Shown here in pieces: positions 43,280-53,200 of a stretch of 64,000 bases of DNA. Source of the DNA: Bradyrhizobium sp. LTSP885 (GTDB lineage: Bacteria; Pseudomonadota; Alphaproteobacteria; Rhizobiales; Xanthobacteraceae); the NCBI RefSeq assembly GCF_000938305.1, contig NZ_JYMT01000042.1, positions 738,424 to 802,423 on the forward strand, written 5' to 3'. How positions within the stretch are numbered: position 1 is the stretch's first letter; every line of letters begins with the position of its first letter. Both the position numbers and the translations under genes were made by a program. Under the pieces are notes generated by a model. That model worked only from the letters and a program-made list of their open reading frames with translations. It did no database searches and was not told where the DNA came from.

Positions 43280-43356
43280 TGGCGCGAGAGACGGGACTCG
43301 AACCCGCGGCCTCCGCCGTGACAGGGCGGCGCTCTAACCAACTGAGCTACTCCCGC
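43280..43356 (-). tRNA. tRNA-Asp (GTC)
   Basis: 77 nt including an encoded CCA end. The acceptor stem GCGGGAG pairs with CTCTCGC (one G-U). The D-arm starts TAGCTCAGTTGG, the anticodon stem GCCGCC.. encloses loop CTGTCAC with anticodon GTC, and the T-arm has GGTTCGAGTCC. The 3' end faces the duplicated segment and glycine-rich operon. Confidence 0.95.
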
Positions 43357-43550
43357 GGATGCCGATCACGAGGTTGATCCGCGCAGAACCGAGGGCATAA
43401 AGGCCCGCATCCGGTTAGTCAAGGAGGTTGCAAATGTCCGCACAGGGCGGGCATTTCTGCGGTTGGGATACGAATCGTGCCCTGTTTTCAGGCCAAGCAG
43501 CGTAGTCAGCAAAGCCCCGAATCGAATAAGCCCTGATACGTCTAGGTTTC

Positions 43551-43580
43551 CTGACGCCGGACCGGCGCTGATCCTATAAA
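43551..43580 (+). promoter_or_regulatory. Candidate promoter of the HU-family gene
   Basis: CTGACG (43551-43556) and TATAAA (43575-43580) are separated by 18 bp, about 100 bp upstream of the HU-family start. This is a pattern match only. The remaining tRNA-HU intergenic sequence shows nothing else I can name. Confidence 0.35.
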
Positions 43581-43681
43581 AACCGGTGGTTTCGGGACTT
43601 GTCCGGACCCATTTTTCCCGACGCGAACGCCTTGCCTTTCGCGCGAAAGCACCAATCCAGCCATTCAACGAGGAGGGCTAC

Positions 43682-43981
43682 ATGGCGAAGAAAGCAGCGA
43701 CCCCGGCGACGATCACACTGAAGCACCTTGCGGCGGCCATTGCCGAGGAACAGGAGCTGTCCAAGAAGCAGGCCGAGGCGATCCTGACCGACATGGTCGG
43801 TCGGATCACCAAGCACCTGAAAAAGGGCGAGCGTATCAGGATCGTCGGCCTCGGCATCCTCCAGGTTCGCAAGCGCGCCGCCCGGATGGGCCGCAATCCC
43901 GCCACCGGTGAGCAGATTCACATCAAGGCGAGCAAGAAGGTCGCCTTCCGCGCCTCCAAGGAGCTCAAGGAAGCGATCTAA
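43682..43981 (+). CDS. HU/IHF family DNA-binding protein
   Basis: 99 residues from the ATG at 43682, preceded by a strong GAGGAGG. The family pattern is complete: a helical dimerisation half (KHLAAAIAEEQELSKKQAEAIL), RIRIVGLGILQVRKRAARMGRNPATGE leading into the DNA-binding arm with the Pro that intercalates, and KVAFRASKELK at the end. It probably acts as a nucleoid protein. A Rho-independent terminator follows 24 bp after the stop. Confidence 0.92.
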   Translation: MAKKAATPATITLKHLAAAIAEEQELSKKQAEAILTDMVGRITKHLKKGERIRIVGLGILQVRKRAARMGRNPATGEQIHIKASKKVAFRASKELKEAI

Positions 43982-44005
43982 CCACCCCTGTCCTCACTTG
44001 ATGAA

Positions 44006-44047
44006 GCGCCATTCCGGCTCGCGGCGCGGCCCCGGAATGGCGCTTTT
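44006..44047 (+). terminator. Intrinsic terminator after the HU-family gene
   Basis: GCGCCATTCCGG (44006-44017) pairs with CCGGAATGGCGC (44032-44043), followed by TTTTC. The 12-bp perfect stem with a GC-rich loop makes a strong terminator; the T-tract is short. Confidence 0.8.
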
Positions 44048-44091
44048 CTGTTATAGAACCTCAAGCTTCTCGTTTTGATTGCGCGGTCTTC

Positions 44092-45348
44092 ATGCTGGCA
44101 CCGGTTCTCGACTTCAAGCACACCGTCACCGAGCGCTTCCTGCGCTATGTCGTGATCGACACCCAGTCCGATCCGGAATCGCCGACCTGCCCCTCCACCG
44201 AAAAGCAGAAGAACCTCGGCCGCCTCTTGGTCGCCGAGTTGCAGGCGATGGGGGTCTCCGATGCCCATCTCGACGCGCACGGCTATGTCTACGCGACAAT
44301 CCCGGCCAACACCGACAAGACCGTGCCGGTGATCTGCTTCTGCTCGCACATGGACACCTCGCCCGACTGCACCGGCAAGGACGTCAAGCCGCAGATCGTG
44401 ACGAATTATCGCGGCGGCGATATCGTGCTGCCGGCCGATCCCTCGCAGGTGATCCGCGCCGCCGAGCATGAAGCGCTGGCCGACCAGATCGGCAACGACA
44501 TCATCACATCGGACGGCACCACGCTGTTGGGCGCCGACAACAAGGCCGGCCTCGCCGAGATCATGGATGCCGCGCATTTCCTGATCAGCAACCCGCAGGT
44601 GAAGCACGGCACCATCAAGATCCTGTTCACGCCGGACGAGGAGATCGGCCGCGGCGTCGACAAGGTCGATATCAAAAAGCTTGGCGCCGATTTCGGTTAC
44701 ACCATGGACGGCGAGAGCGCCGGCCATATCGAGGACGAGACCTTCTCCGCCGACGGCGCCAGCATCGTCATCGCCGGTGTCGCCACCCATCCGGGCTTTG
44801 CCAAGGGCAAGATGGAGCACGCGATCAAGATCGCCGCTGCGATCGTCGACCACCTTCCGAAAGACAGCTGCTCGCCCGAGACCACCGACGGCCGGGACGG
44901 CTTTCTGCATCCGGTCGCAATCTCGGGCGCGCTGGAGACGGCGCGGATCGAGTTCATCGTGCGCGACTTCACCGAGGACGGGTTGAAGCAGAAGGAAGCC
45001 CTGCTCGAGGCCATCACGAAGGATGTCATGACCGCGTATCCGCGATCGAGCTACCGCATCGACGTCAAGCAGCAATACCGCAACATGAAGCAGGTGATCG
45101 ACCGTCACCCCGAGATCGTCGCTTACGCGATCGAGGCCATCAAGCGCGCTGGGCTAACGCCGGTGACGGGCTCAATCCGCGGCGGCACCGACGGCTCGCG
45201 GCTGTCGTTCATGGGCCTGCCCTGCCCCAACATTTTTGCGGGCGAGCACGCCTTCCATTCGCGGCTCGAATGGGTCAGCCGGCAGGACATGGAAAAGGCG
45301 GTGCAGACCATCGTGCACCTCGCGATGATCTGGGAAGAGCGGGCGTAG
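44092..45348 (+). CDS. pepT: Peptidase T (tripeptide aminopeptidase)
   Basis: 418 residues, an M20-family zinc peptidase that removes the N-terminal residue from tripeptides. Metal and catalytic residues are in CSHMDTSPD, LLGADNKAGLAEIM, FTPDEEIGRG and the C-terminal IFAGEHAFHSRLEWV. The GGTDGSRLSFMGLPCPN segment is typical of PepT. Length matches the family. It is monocistronic, converging with the methyltransferase gene 5 bp away. Confidence 0.93.
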   Translation: MLAPVLDFKHTVTERFLRYVVIDTQSDPESPTCPSTEKQKNLGRLLVAELQAMGVSDAHLDAHGYVYATIPANTDKTVPVICFCSHMDTSPDCTGKDVKPQIVTNYRGGDIVLPADPSQVIRAAEHEALADQIGNDIITSDGTTLLGADNKAGLAEIMDAAHFLISNPQVKHGTIKILFTPDEEIGRGVDKVDIKKLGADFGYTMDGESAGHIEDETFSADGASIVIAGVATHPGFAKGKMEHAIKIAAAIVDHLPKDSCSPETTDGRDGFLHPVAISGALETARIEFIVRDFTEDGLKQKEALLEAITKDVMTAYPRSSYRIDVKQQYRNMKQVIDRHPEIVAYAIEAIKRAGLTPVTGSIRGGTDGSRLSFMGLPCPNIFAGEHAFHSRLEWVSRQDMEKAVQTIVHLAMIWEERA

Positions 45349-45352
45349 GTCC

Positions 45353-46210
45353 TCAGGCCCGCGCCGTCACGATCCAGATCGCGGCCGGCAGCAGCACGGA
45401 ATCGCCCTTCGCATACTGCGCCAATGTCTCGCGCATCGAGTTGACTGCGGCAGCGCGCACATCGGCCAGCTGGCCTTCCAGCGCGCGGCTGGCCGGGCCG
45501 ATCTCGAGTGTGCCCTGGATCGCGGCGTCCATGCCGCGCCCGATCGCGACGTCGAGTTCGAGCCGGTGCGGCTCCATGGCAATCCCGGAGAACCCGGCCT
45601 CGCCCAAGATCCGCGTCACGCGCTCTTCGGACGCGAACGCAAACGGACCCGGATCCTCCGGTCCTTGCGGCGGCAGCTTCGGCACGTGCTTGTAGACCGC
45701 CTGCAGCGGCGCCATGAAGAAGGGATTTTCGCGCGGCTCCTTCCAGCAGGCGAAGGCGAGCCGTCCCGATGGCTTGAGCGCCTTGCGCAGATTGGCAAAC
45801 GACACCGAGGGCTCGGCAAAGAACATCACGCCGAAGCGCGAGGCGAGCAGATCGAAGCTTGCCGGATCGAACGGATAGACCGTGGCATCCGCGAGCGCAT
45901 AATCGACCGGCGCGCCCTTGGGCGTGCTCTGCCGGGCCCGCTCCAGCATCGGGCCGGACACATCGACGCCGAACACACGGCCTGATGACCCGACCCTGTT
46001 CGCGAATGCGATAGAGGACGCGCCGCTGCCGCAGCCGACATCGAGCACCCGTTCGCCGGCCGCGGGCCTCGCGCGATCCAGCAGGATATCGAGCACCGGC
46101 GCCAGCAGAATGTCCTGCACCGCCTGGCGGTCGGCCCAACGCTGGCCGCCGGGCCCGTTCCAATAGGCGACCTGGTCGGCGTTTCGCTCGTGGGCCTGGG
46201 AGGCGTCCAT
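45353..46210 (-). CDS. Class I SAM-dependent methyltransferase
   Basis: 285 residues. Motif I is VLDVGCGSGASSIAFA, motif II FGVDVSGPML, and the post-motif region FDLLASRFGVMFF corresponds to UbiE/type-11 methyltransferases. The N-terminus (VAYWNGPGGQRWADRQAVQD) is shared by a Bradyrhizobium group of unknown substrate. A small exported-protein gene follows upstream on the same strand, 13 bp away. Confidence 0.85.
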   Translation of the reverse strand: MDASQAHERNADQVAYWNGPGGQRWADRQAVQDILLAPVLDILLDRARPAAGERVLDVGCGSGASSIAFANRVGSSGRVFGVDVSGPMLERARQSTPKGAPVDYALADATVYPFDPASFDLLASRFGVMFFAEPSVSFANLRKALKPSGRLAFACWKEPRENPFFMAPLQAVYKHVPKLPPQGPEDPGPFAFASEERVTRILGEAGFSGIAMEPHRLELDVAIGRGMDAAIQGTLEIGPASRALEGQLADVRAAAVNSMRETLAQYAKGDSVLLPAAIWIVTARA

Positions 46211-46223
46211 CGAAACTCTCCGG

Positions 46224-46535
46224 CTACTGGTTCGTGGTGCCGCCGGAGCTTGTGGTGCCGGTCTTGGCCTTGGATGATTTCATCGCAGGCTTGGCCGCTG
46301 CCGCAGGCTTCTTCGCCGCGTCATCGCCGCGGGCGATCCCCCACGGATCGGTCTGCTTCCGGTCCGGCACGGCGTTGAGCGAACGCTGGTAGGCGTTCGC
46401 GGCCTTCTTGTCGGCTTCCAGCTGGGCCGGCGTCTTCTCCGCGGGCTCTTCGCGATACTTCTGCATATGTTCTTCCTGCGCGAAGGCAGGCCCGGCAATC
46501 AGAGCGATGACGAGGGCGATTGCAAATTTGTGCAT
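46224..46535 (-). CDS. Small exported Lys/Ala-rich protein
   Basis: 103 residues, starting at the ATG at 46535 that opens a Sec signal (MHKFAIALVIALIAGPAFA-QE). The mature part is charged and low in complexity, with the block DRKQTDPWGIARG in the middle and a Lys/Ala/Thr/Gly-rich tail. The DPWG block recurs in small alphaproteobacterial exported proteins I have seen annotated only as hypothetical. It has no catalytic motif. Confidence 0.7.
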   Translation of the reverse strand: MHKFAIALVIALIAGPAFAQEEHMQKYREEPAEKTPAQLEADKKAANAYQRSLNAVPDRKQTDPWGIARGDDAAKKPAAAAKPAMKSSKAKTGTTSSGGTTNQ

Positions 46536-46714
46536 GGATCGAGTTCCCGGTTGTGCACCGAACATATCATCGCGCCAACCTCGGCGCCAATTGGCACTAC
46601 GTCGCCCCCCGGCAATTCGTCAACCCCCTGGGGACCGGAACGGCGCGGCGCCACAGCAGGTCGGCGATGTGGACAACCGACCGAATAAAAATGCCCCTAA
46701 TACCCTCTTGGGCC

Positions 46715-48394
46715 TTATCCCAGGAGTGTCGGGGGGCTGGGCAGCCCCAGCTCGACCGCCGCGGTCAAACACGTCAGGGCATGGGCGGCATAATCGCAAC
46801 GCAGTTGAAACGAAGCCAGATCCCGGCGCAATCCGCCGACCGCGAGTTGGGGATCCACGAACATGAAATGTTGGTCTTCGGATATCTGCAGTCGAAACAT
46901 GCAATCGATGCCCCGCCGCACGACCTGCATGTAAAACGCCGCTCTCGAATGATCGTTGGTCTCGACGGCGACGTGCCAGCCGAGAACGGCCGCTTCGGTA
47001 AACAGCGAGACCAGAAATGTCGGAGGCGTTATGCCGGTCGGGTCGGCACTGGCTCGATAGCCGCCGACAAAATCCGACGGACAATTCTCGCCGGGCTCCA
47101 TCTGGAATGTGGCGAGCTGATCCAGCAGGCGAAATGCCAGATCGGCATATCGATCTATTTTCGTGCGCTGCCACATCTCGCACCAGGCCTTGCACTGCCA
47201 GGCCAGGAAGAAACGCGAAGCCTGCTCGATCGGACGGCTGGAATAGAAGCTGAACGCTCTTTCGAGCGCCGGCAGGATGTCCTCCAGCGGACGGCTGTTC
47301 TGCTTGAGTAACGCCAATATCGCCTGACCGGGCGCGAAGTCCTGCTGACCGGCTTGATCCGGATGCAGGATCTCGTTCGGAAACCATCCCTCGCCGCTTT
47401 GAGATTTCAACAGCACGTTGGTCAGCAAAGGCGTGATGTCGGATGTCGCCGCCGCATCCGGGAAATATGCAAACGCCAGCAGCGACAGCGCGCTGCTGCC
47501 AAGCAGTGCCTCACCCTGATCGTCACGGAAATAGGCGCCATCGGAATTCTTGGAAAGGCGGCTGCGGATAAATGACAGGCCACGCTCCGCTCCTTCGAGA
47601 AACGGAGCTGCATCGCAATCCGGATATGAGCTGCGCGCCAGCCACGCTCCAAACCTTGCAAGCGCATAGGTGGCCAGGATGACGCGAACGATGTTTATCT
47701 CGGATCCGACGGCCCTCCCCCGCAGCGGGTCGTATTGATAGGTATATGACCCGTCGAAGCGTTGAATGTTGAGGAGGTGTCGGCCGGCCTCGGTCGCCAT
47801 TTGCACGAGGGACGGCCGCGGTTGTTGTTCGTCCGCTCGCAGCCTGAAGAACCGGCGCGCGGATTGCTTCCCCTCGACGAAGTGCGTCCACTCGGTTTCG
47901 AACAACTGCGATGATTCACGGGAGCCGGCCGACCATAGTCGTCCCTTTCCAAACAGGCGTTCCAGGAATTCATCGGGATCCCTGGATTCCTCTTCGACGC
48001 CGACATATGGCAAATAAAACGCCGATCGATCGTGGCCGCGGACCTCTAATCCGTGCGAGCCCCAGAGGTGTCGCGGCAGCACGCCCGTGATGGCGCGCCT
48101 GCTTTCCTGAATCCAGACTTCGACCAGCGCCTGTTCGAGTTCGACGCGGCTGATCCACTCGCATCTGGGATCACACAGCGTCAGGCGCACGGCCGATTCG
48201 ATTGCGGCCTGCAATGAGTTTGCCGTGGCAGGCCAGCATCCGCGAACGGCGCCGCGGACCCTGATGGTCACGCAGACCGTAATCTTGCCCTGCGGCCCCG
48301 CCTCTTGTGTATCGACAATGGCAGCTGCATCGGTCGAAAACGCCCTCTGCAGGGTGGCCCGTGCCATCGCAATGATGTCTTGAGCGTCTCGCAC
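46715..48394 (-). CDS. AMMECR1-like domain fused to alpha/alpha-toroid-like domain
   Basis: About 559 residues from the GTG at 48394; a TTG at 48439 and an ATG at 48367 are alternatives, and the upstream gene ends at 48423. The first ~130 residues resemble AMMECR1: VRDAQDIIAMARATLQRAF, then RGAVRGCWPATANSLQAAI and LTLCDPRCEWISRVELEQAL. The rest is a long helical-repeat region (INIVRVILATYALARFGAW, GSSALSLLAFAYFPDA, PGQAILALLKQNSRP) that resembles an alpha/alpha-toroid as in terpenoid-cyclase or glycosidase-like proteins. I see no established catalytic motif. No signal peptide. It is the last gene of the secretion operon. Confidence 0.6.
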   Translation of the reverse strand: MRDAQDIIAMARATLQRAFSTDAAAIVDTQEAGPQGKITVCVTIRVRGAVRGCWPATANSLQAAIESAVRLTLCDPRCEWISRVELEQALVEVWIQESRRAITGVLPRHLWGSHGLEVRGHDRSAFYLPYVGVEEESRDPDEFLERLFGKGRLWSAGSRESSQLFETEWTHFVEGKQSARRFFRLRADEQQPRPSLVQMATEAGRHLLNIQRFDGSYTYQYDPLRGRAVGSEINIVRVILATYALARFGAWLARSSYPDCDAAPFLEGAERGLSFIRSRLSKNSDGAYFRDDQGEALLGSSALSLLAFAYFPDAAATSDITPLLTNVLLKSQSGEGWFPNEILHPDQAGQQDFAPGQAILALLKQNSRPLEDILPALERAFSFYSSRPIEQASRFFLAWQCKAWCEMWQRTKIDRYADLAFRLLDQLATFQMEPGENCPSDFVGGYRASADPTGITPPTFLVSLFTEAAVLGWHVAVETNDHSRAAFYMQVVRRGIDCMFRLQISEDQHFMFVDPQLAVGGLRRDLASFQLRCDYAAHALTCLTAAVELGLPSPPTLLG

Positions 48395-48422
48395 TGTTTC
48401 GCAGATCCCCGATTGTGCCCCT

Positions 48423-50174
48423 TCAGTCCTCGACCACAAACTCGTCTACCCTGCGAAATGCATAGATCTTGCCGTCATAGGAGCGCGCATAAAATAATCC
48501 GGTCGTGGAGCTGTGGACGATGGGGTCTGTGATCCGCTCGGGAAGCTGGACCTCACCGGTGATGGCATTGATCCGTGGATTGAACTCGTAGACGAGACCG
48601 GACGTCGAGCCGAAATAGATCCGCCCGCCGATCAACCGCGGCGACGCGTAGTTCTTGCCTGACGTTGCCATCCTCAAGACGCCCCTGCCGCTGTTGGCGT
48701 CTATCGCGTAGACGTTCTTGTCCGCGCTGGCGACATAGACGCGATCGCCTGCGACCAGCGGCGTCGCATGGATGGCGTCGCTGGTCTGCACCCGCCAGCG
48801 CTCGCGGCCCGCGAGATCGATGCTGCGCATCGACCCGTCCATCGCGCCGACCACGATGGCGCGCCGGGCCGGATCGAACGCTGGAGCCGCCCTGACTTCG
48901 CCGCCGGTCGGGTGACGCCACAGCAATTCCCGAGTCACGGGCTCGAACAGCAGCAATTCGCGCTCGTTTGTCCCGCAAGCAACAAGGCACAGCTCCTTGC
49001 TGTAGGCCGGCGATCCCAGGACCGGCTTTTCGACGGCAAACTCCCAGACCTTCTCTCCGGTCTCGAGGTGCAGCGCCACGATGCTGCCGCCGCGCCCGGG
49101 GACCTCGTGCTGCAACCCGATGAACAGCATGTCGAGGTCGGGGGCCAGACAGGGCGAGGACTCGACCCGATCAGCTTCAACGAAACGCCAGCGTTCGCGT
49201 CCCGTCGCCGTATCGAGGCAATAGACATTGCCCTCGGAGCTGCCGAAAAAGACCCGGTCCTTGTGCACGGCCGGCGACGAACGAATTGCGTTGCGCGTCG
49301 CGCGCGCCAGCTCGAAGCTCCATACCTGAGCGCCCGTACGCTGATCGAGCGCAAAAAAGATTCCGCCGTCGTTGCCGAAGTAGAGCCGCTCGCGATCGAG
49401 CGCCGGCGTCGATCCCGGCAGCACGTCGAAGAAGTGCCCCCCGGAGGCCGAAAACTCCCAGGCGGCGGTAAACTCGGATTGCTTTACGGGAGCGCGTTCG
49501 TTTCCGAGGACAATACCGAATTGCGGGAGCGTATAGAGAAAATCAAATCGTACGTCGTTGCGTTCGACCCAGCGATCGCCGGCCGGGGTCTCGTAGTTGA
49601 TGACGACGAAGAGATCGCGAATGCTCCGCCCGGCCTGCGCCAGTACCGCCCGAACCTTCTCGACCGTGCCGCCGCTGTTGAGCAGGTCGTCGACGACGAC
49701 GATGGGATCGTCGGTGAGTTCGCCTTCGTAGGTCTTGTTGAGCCCGTAATGCTTGCGCTCCTTGCGCACCACAAATCCGTTGACGTGCAATCCACGCTTG
49801 AGGCCATGCAGCTGAATTGCCGAGGTCAGCGGTACCGAACCGACCTCCAGTCCTCCTACCTGAAAGGGATATTTATCGGCAAAGCGCTCCCAGAACAGCT
49901 CGGCGATCAGGTCAAGTCCGACCGGGTCGAGGAACGTCTTGCGCAGGTCGATCAGCCACTCCTGCGGAGTGCCTCGCGTCGAAAGGATTTTCTGCTGCGA
50001 ATTCCGTACGATCGATTTTGCGCTGATGATGTCGAACAGCTTTCGCATCCTGCCGTCAGCGGCACCGTTCGCGCCGGACGCGCGTTCGATGATCTCGCGG
50101 CCCGAGGGGATGGTGGTTGCAGAAGGTGTCGGCACGTCCGGAACGTCCACGGCAGCTTTCACGTGTTCCGTCAT
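48423..50174 (-). CDS. Phosphoribosyltransferase-like domain fused to PQQ-type beta-propeller
   Basis: 583 residues. Residues ~60-230 resemble orotate phosphoribosyltransferase: QVGGLEVGSVPLTSAIQLH, FVVRKERKHYGLN (136-146) and the PRPP-binding loop IVVVDDLLNSGGT (158-170). Residues ~240-580 are beta-propeller repeats of the PQQ/WD40-like type (LYFGNDGGIFFALDQRTGAQVW, VFFGSSEGNVYCLDTATGRERW, VYVASADKNVYAIDANSGRG). I count about eight blades. There is no signal peptide, so it is probably cytoplasmic, unlike usual PQQ propellers. It lies 113 bp after the giant repeat protein gene and overlaps or abuts the AMMECR1-like gene. The fusion is unfamiliar to me. Confidence 0.75.
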   Translation of the reverse strand: MTEHVKAAVDVPDVPTPSATTIPSGREIIERASGANGAADGRMRKLFDIISAKSIVRNSQQKILSTRGTPQEWLIDLRKTFLDPVGLDLIAELFWERFADKYPFQVGGLEVGSVPLTSAIQLHGLKRGLHVNGFVVRKERKHYGLNKTYEGELTDDPIVVVDDLLNSGGTVEKVRAVLAQAGRSIRDLFVVINYETPAGDRWVERNDVRFDFLYTLPQFGIVLGNERAPVKQSEFTAAWEFSASGGHFFDVLPGSTPALDRERLYFGNDGGIFFALDQRTGAQVWSFELARATRNAIRSSPAVHKDRVFFGSSEGNVYCLDTATGRERWRFVEADRVESSPCLAPDLDMLFIGLQHEVPGRGGSIVALHLETGEKVWEFAVEKPVLGSPAYSKELCLVACGTNERELLLFEPVTRELLWRHPTGGEVRAAPAFDPARRAIVVGAMDGSMRSIDLAGRERWRVQTSDAIHATPLVAGDRVYVASADKNVYAIDANSGRGVLRMATSGKNYASPRLIGGRIYFGSTSGLVYEFNPRINAITGEVQLPERITDPIVHSSTTGLFYARSYDGKIYAFRRVDEFVVED

Positions 50175-50248
50175 CCGGTTTCCTTGTCAGGCGGCGCCAA
50201 AATATAAAGGGCGCGGCCGGATATCGACCGCCTGAGCCTAGCCGATAT

Positions 50249-50277
50249 GGGCGGTCGTTTGAAGGATACGACCGCCC
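50249..50277. other. Perfect hairpin after the giant repeat-protein gene
   Basis: GGGCGGTCGT (50249-50258) and ACGACCGCCC (50268-50277) form a 10-bp stem around 9 nt, 11 bp beyond the stop of the 7.1-kb gene. There is no T-tract on the minus strand, so partial termination or mRNA stabilisation between this gene and the next is more likely than full termination. Confidence 0.55.
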
Positions 50278-50287
50278 TCGACCCTCA

Positions 50288-53200
50288 TCATTTATGCGAT
50301 TGGGGAGCACCCGGCGGAGCGAACAGGTTGTCGCCACCGAGAGCAATCGGAGGATCCGAGCCGTGAATGCTCCCATGGCTGAAGCCCTCCTGCGGGAAGG
50401 CCGACACCATGTAGTTTTTGAACAGCGCCAGGTCGAACGCCGGGGGAACGCTGCCGACCGGCGGCCCCTGCCCACCTTGTCCGTCGGACGCCCACGGCGG
50501 ATGGACGGTACCGGTCCCTCCAGCCGGGTCGGCCGAATAAGCCAGCGTGGTCGGGGTCTCGGATGCAAAGTCGGACTTGTGCAATACGCTCCATGCGGAG
50601 GACACCGCCTGATCGGACGTCCCGCCGGTATCGGCCGTATGCGCCACGCCGAACGTAACATCGTAGACCTGCTCGACTTCGCCGTCCGCGAAGGTGAGCG
50701 AGCCGATCGCAGTCACCTCGTTGCCGTTGATCGCCTGCGTTACCGGAGTCGATGCGAGGCTGATCGAGGTGATGCCGAGCGAGGCCAGCGAGACCAACTC
50801 ACCCGAATCTTTGGGCCCGCTGGCGTTGCCATCGACCCACACGTCGATTTTCGAAAAGACAGGGTCGCTGGCATCGATGACGTCGCTGCCCTTCCGGGCC
50901 AGCGCCGCCAACTGGCCGAAATTCTCGATCTCCGAGACGGTGCTGCCGCTCTCGACGACCAGTATGCCCGTGTTTTGGCCGACCCAGCCGGTCGTCGTCT
51001 TGGTTCCCGCCTCCTGGGCTCCGAACAGCACGTTCGATTTGCCTGGCGCGACCAGAACGATGGGCCCGCCATTGGTGCTGATGACCAGGGGATCCACCCC
51101 GCCATCGCCACCGGCGGGAACGATCTGCCAAGCCGCGGCAGGAGGAATGACTGTGCCGGATGATCTTAGAAGGTGACCATGCGCGTCATAATTCGCAGCT
51201 CCCAAGACTACACGGGAAGGGGAGCCGCCATCGCCCCCGACGTTGCCGCCATCGCCACCGTCGCCACCGCCGCCATCCCCGCCACCGTCGCTGCCGCCAT
51301 CGCCGCCGTCGCTGCCACCATCGCCACCGCCACCGCCATCGCCGCCGGACACCGTGGTCGAGGTTAAAATATTGTAGGAATATTCGGTCTCGCTGTAACC
51401 CGTCAGACTCCCCTGGCTGTCGTAATTGAAGCTGACCAGGATAGACCTGTCGTTAGTGTCGAGCACGATCGCTTGCGTCTCTTGGCCGGTGGCGTTGGCG
51501 CCGGCGAAATCTTCGACAATTTTGCTTATGCTGGACGTTGGATTGTAGATGGTTTCGGTCGAGCCCCCGGTGGAGAAATTATCGATCTCGCTCTTGAGTG
51601 TTCCAGATTCGTCGGCCCCAGAGTAGTGATCGACCACATTGCTGACGCCGGTCGGCAAATTGTAGAACCGCTCGGTCTCTGAATCGCCGGACGATAGATT
51701 GGAATCGATTGAGCTAAGGCCGCCGCTGGCGTTTGGGCCATTATAGAACAGCGTCTCGCTGGAAACGCCGCTGGGCAGGTTGGTGAGCAACTCTACGGTC
51801 GAGTAGCCGTAAATGTTGGTTAGAACTTCGGTCTCGGTGCCGGAAGCGTTGGTGCCGCTGAAATACTCGATTTCGCTGGTGACGCCGCTGGGCAGCCCGG
51901 TGAGCAAATACTCGATCGAGCCGCCTGTCGAAAGATCATAGATGGTCGCTATATTGTTCCCGCTGCCGTTCGAGCCGTCATAGACTTGGTATTCGTCGAG
52001 CGCGCCGCCCGGCAGGCCAGTGCTCGGCAGCGCAGCGAAGGTCTCGACCTCCGAGCCGCCGGAGGACAAATTGAAAACGTCCTGGGTGATGGTACCGGTG
52101 GCGTTCGCACCGGAGTAAGTCAGCGTCTCGCTGATAACGCCGCTGGGCAGGTTCGTCGACAGCGTTTCGGTCGATGTGCCGTCGCCGTTGCCGGTAATCG
52201 TGCCGCCTGACACCAGATCATAATTGGTCGCCGTATTGGTCCCGGTGCCATCAGGACCGCTATAATCCCGAACTTCGTCGAGAGCGCCGCTCGGCAGGTT
52301 AGCGAAGGTCTCCACCTTCGAACCGCCGGAGGATAGATTGAACACGATTTCGGTGACGGTGCCTGTTGCGCCGGAGCCGGAATAAGACAGCGTCTCGCTG
52401 ACGATGCCATTGGGCAGGTTTACGAAAAGCCCTTCTGTCGAGGTGCCGTCGGTGTTGTTGGTGAGGGTTTCGGTTTCGGTTCCGGTGGCGTCGGTACCGC
52501 TGAAATACTCGGTTTCGCTGGTGGCGCCGCTGGGCAGCCCGGTGATCAGATTCTCGGCCGAGCCGCCGGACGCAAGATCGTAGATGGTTGCGGTATTGGT
52601 CCCGGTGCCATCAGCGCCGCTGTAGACCTGGTATTGATCGAGAGCGCCGCCTGGCACGCTCGGCACGCCGGTGAAGGTCTCGATCTGCGAGGTCCCATCG
52701 CTGAAGTCGATGACGTTCTGCGTATTGGTGCCGGTGGCGTCGGTGCGGCTGAAATACTCGGCTTCGCTCGTGGCGCCGCTGGGCAGCCCCGTGATCAAAT
52801 ACTCGACCGAGCCGCCGGACGACAGATCGTAGATGGTTGCGGTATTCGTCCCGGTGCCATCAACGCCGGTGTAGACTTGGTATTCGTCAATAGCGCCGCT
52901 TGGCGCGCCTGGGTCGATGGACGTCTGCAGAACCTCCGAACCGCCGGAGTAGAAATCGTAGGCGGTTTCGGAATTCGGGAGCTTCGTCTCACTGGCGACG
53001 CCGGCGGGAAGTGTAGTGCCGCCGACAACACCGACGGGAGTACCGACGAGGAACTTCTCCGTTTCGCTATCGGTGTAGACGATGTCGATTTCGATTTCGG
53101 TGCCGACGGCATCGGCGCCGGTGAAGTACACGGTTTCGCTCGCGACGCCGCTCGGCAGGTTGGTGAGTAATTCCTCCTCCGAGCCGCCCGTCGAGAGATC

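Noticed and set aside
46680..46714. A terminator after the secretion operon
   Set aside because: The only stem (GCCC/GGGGC with a long loop before ATTTTT) is too weak to call.
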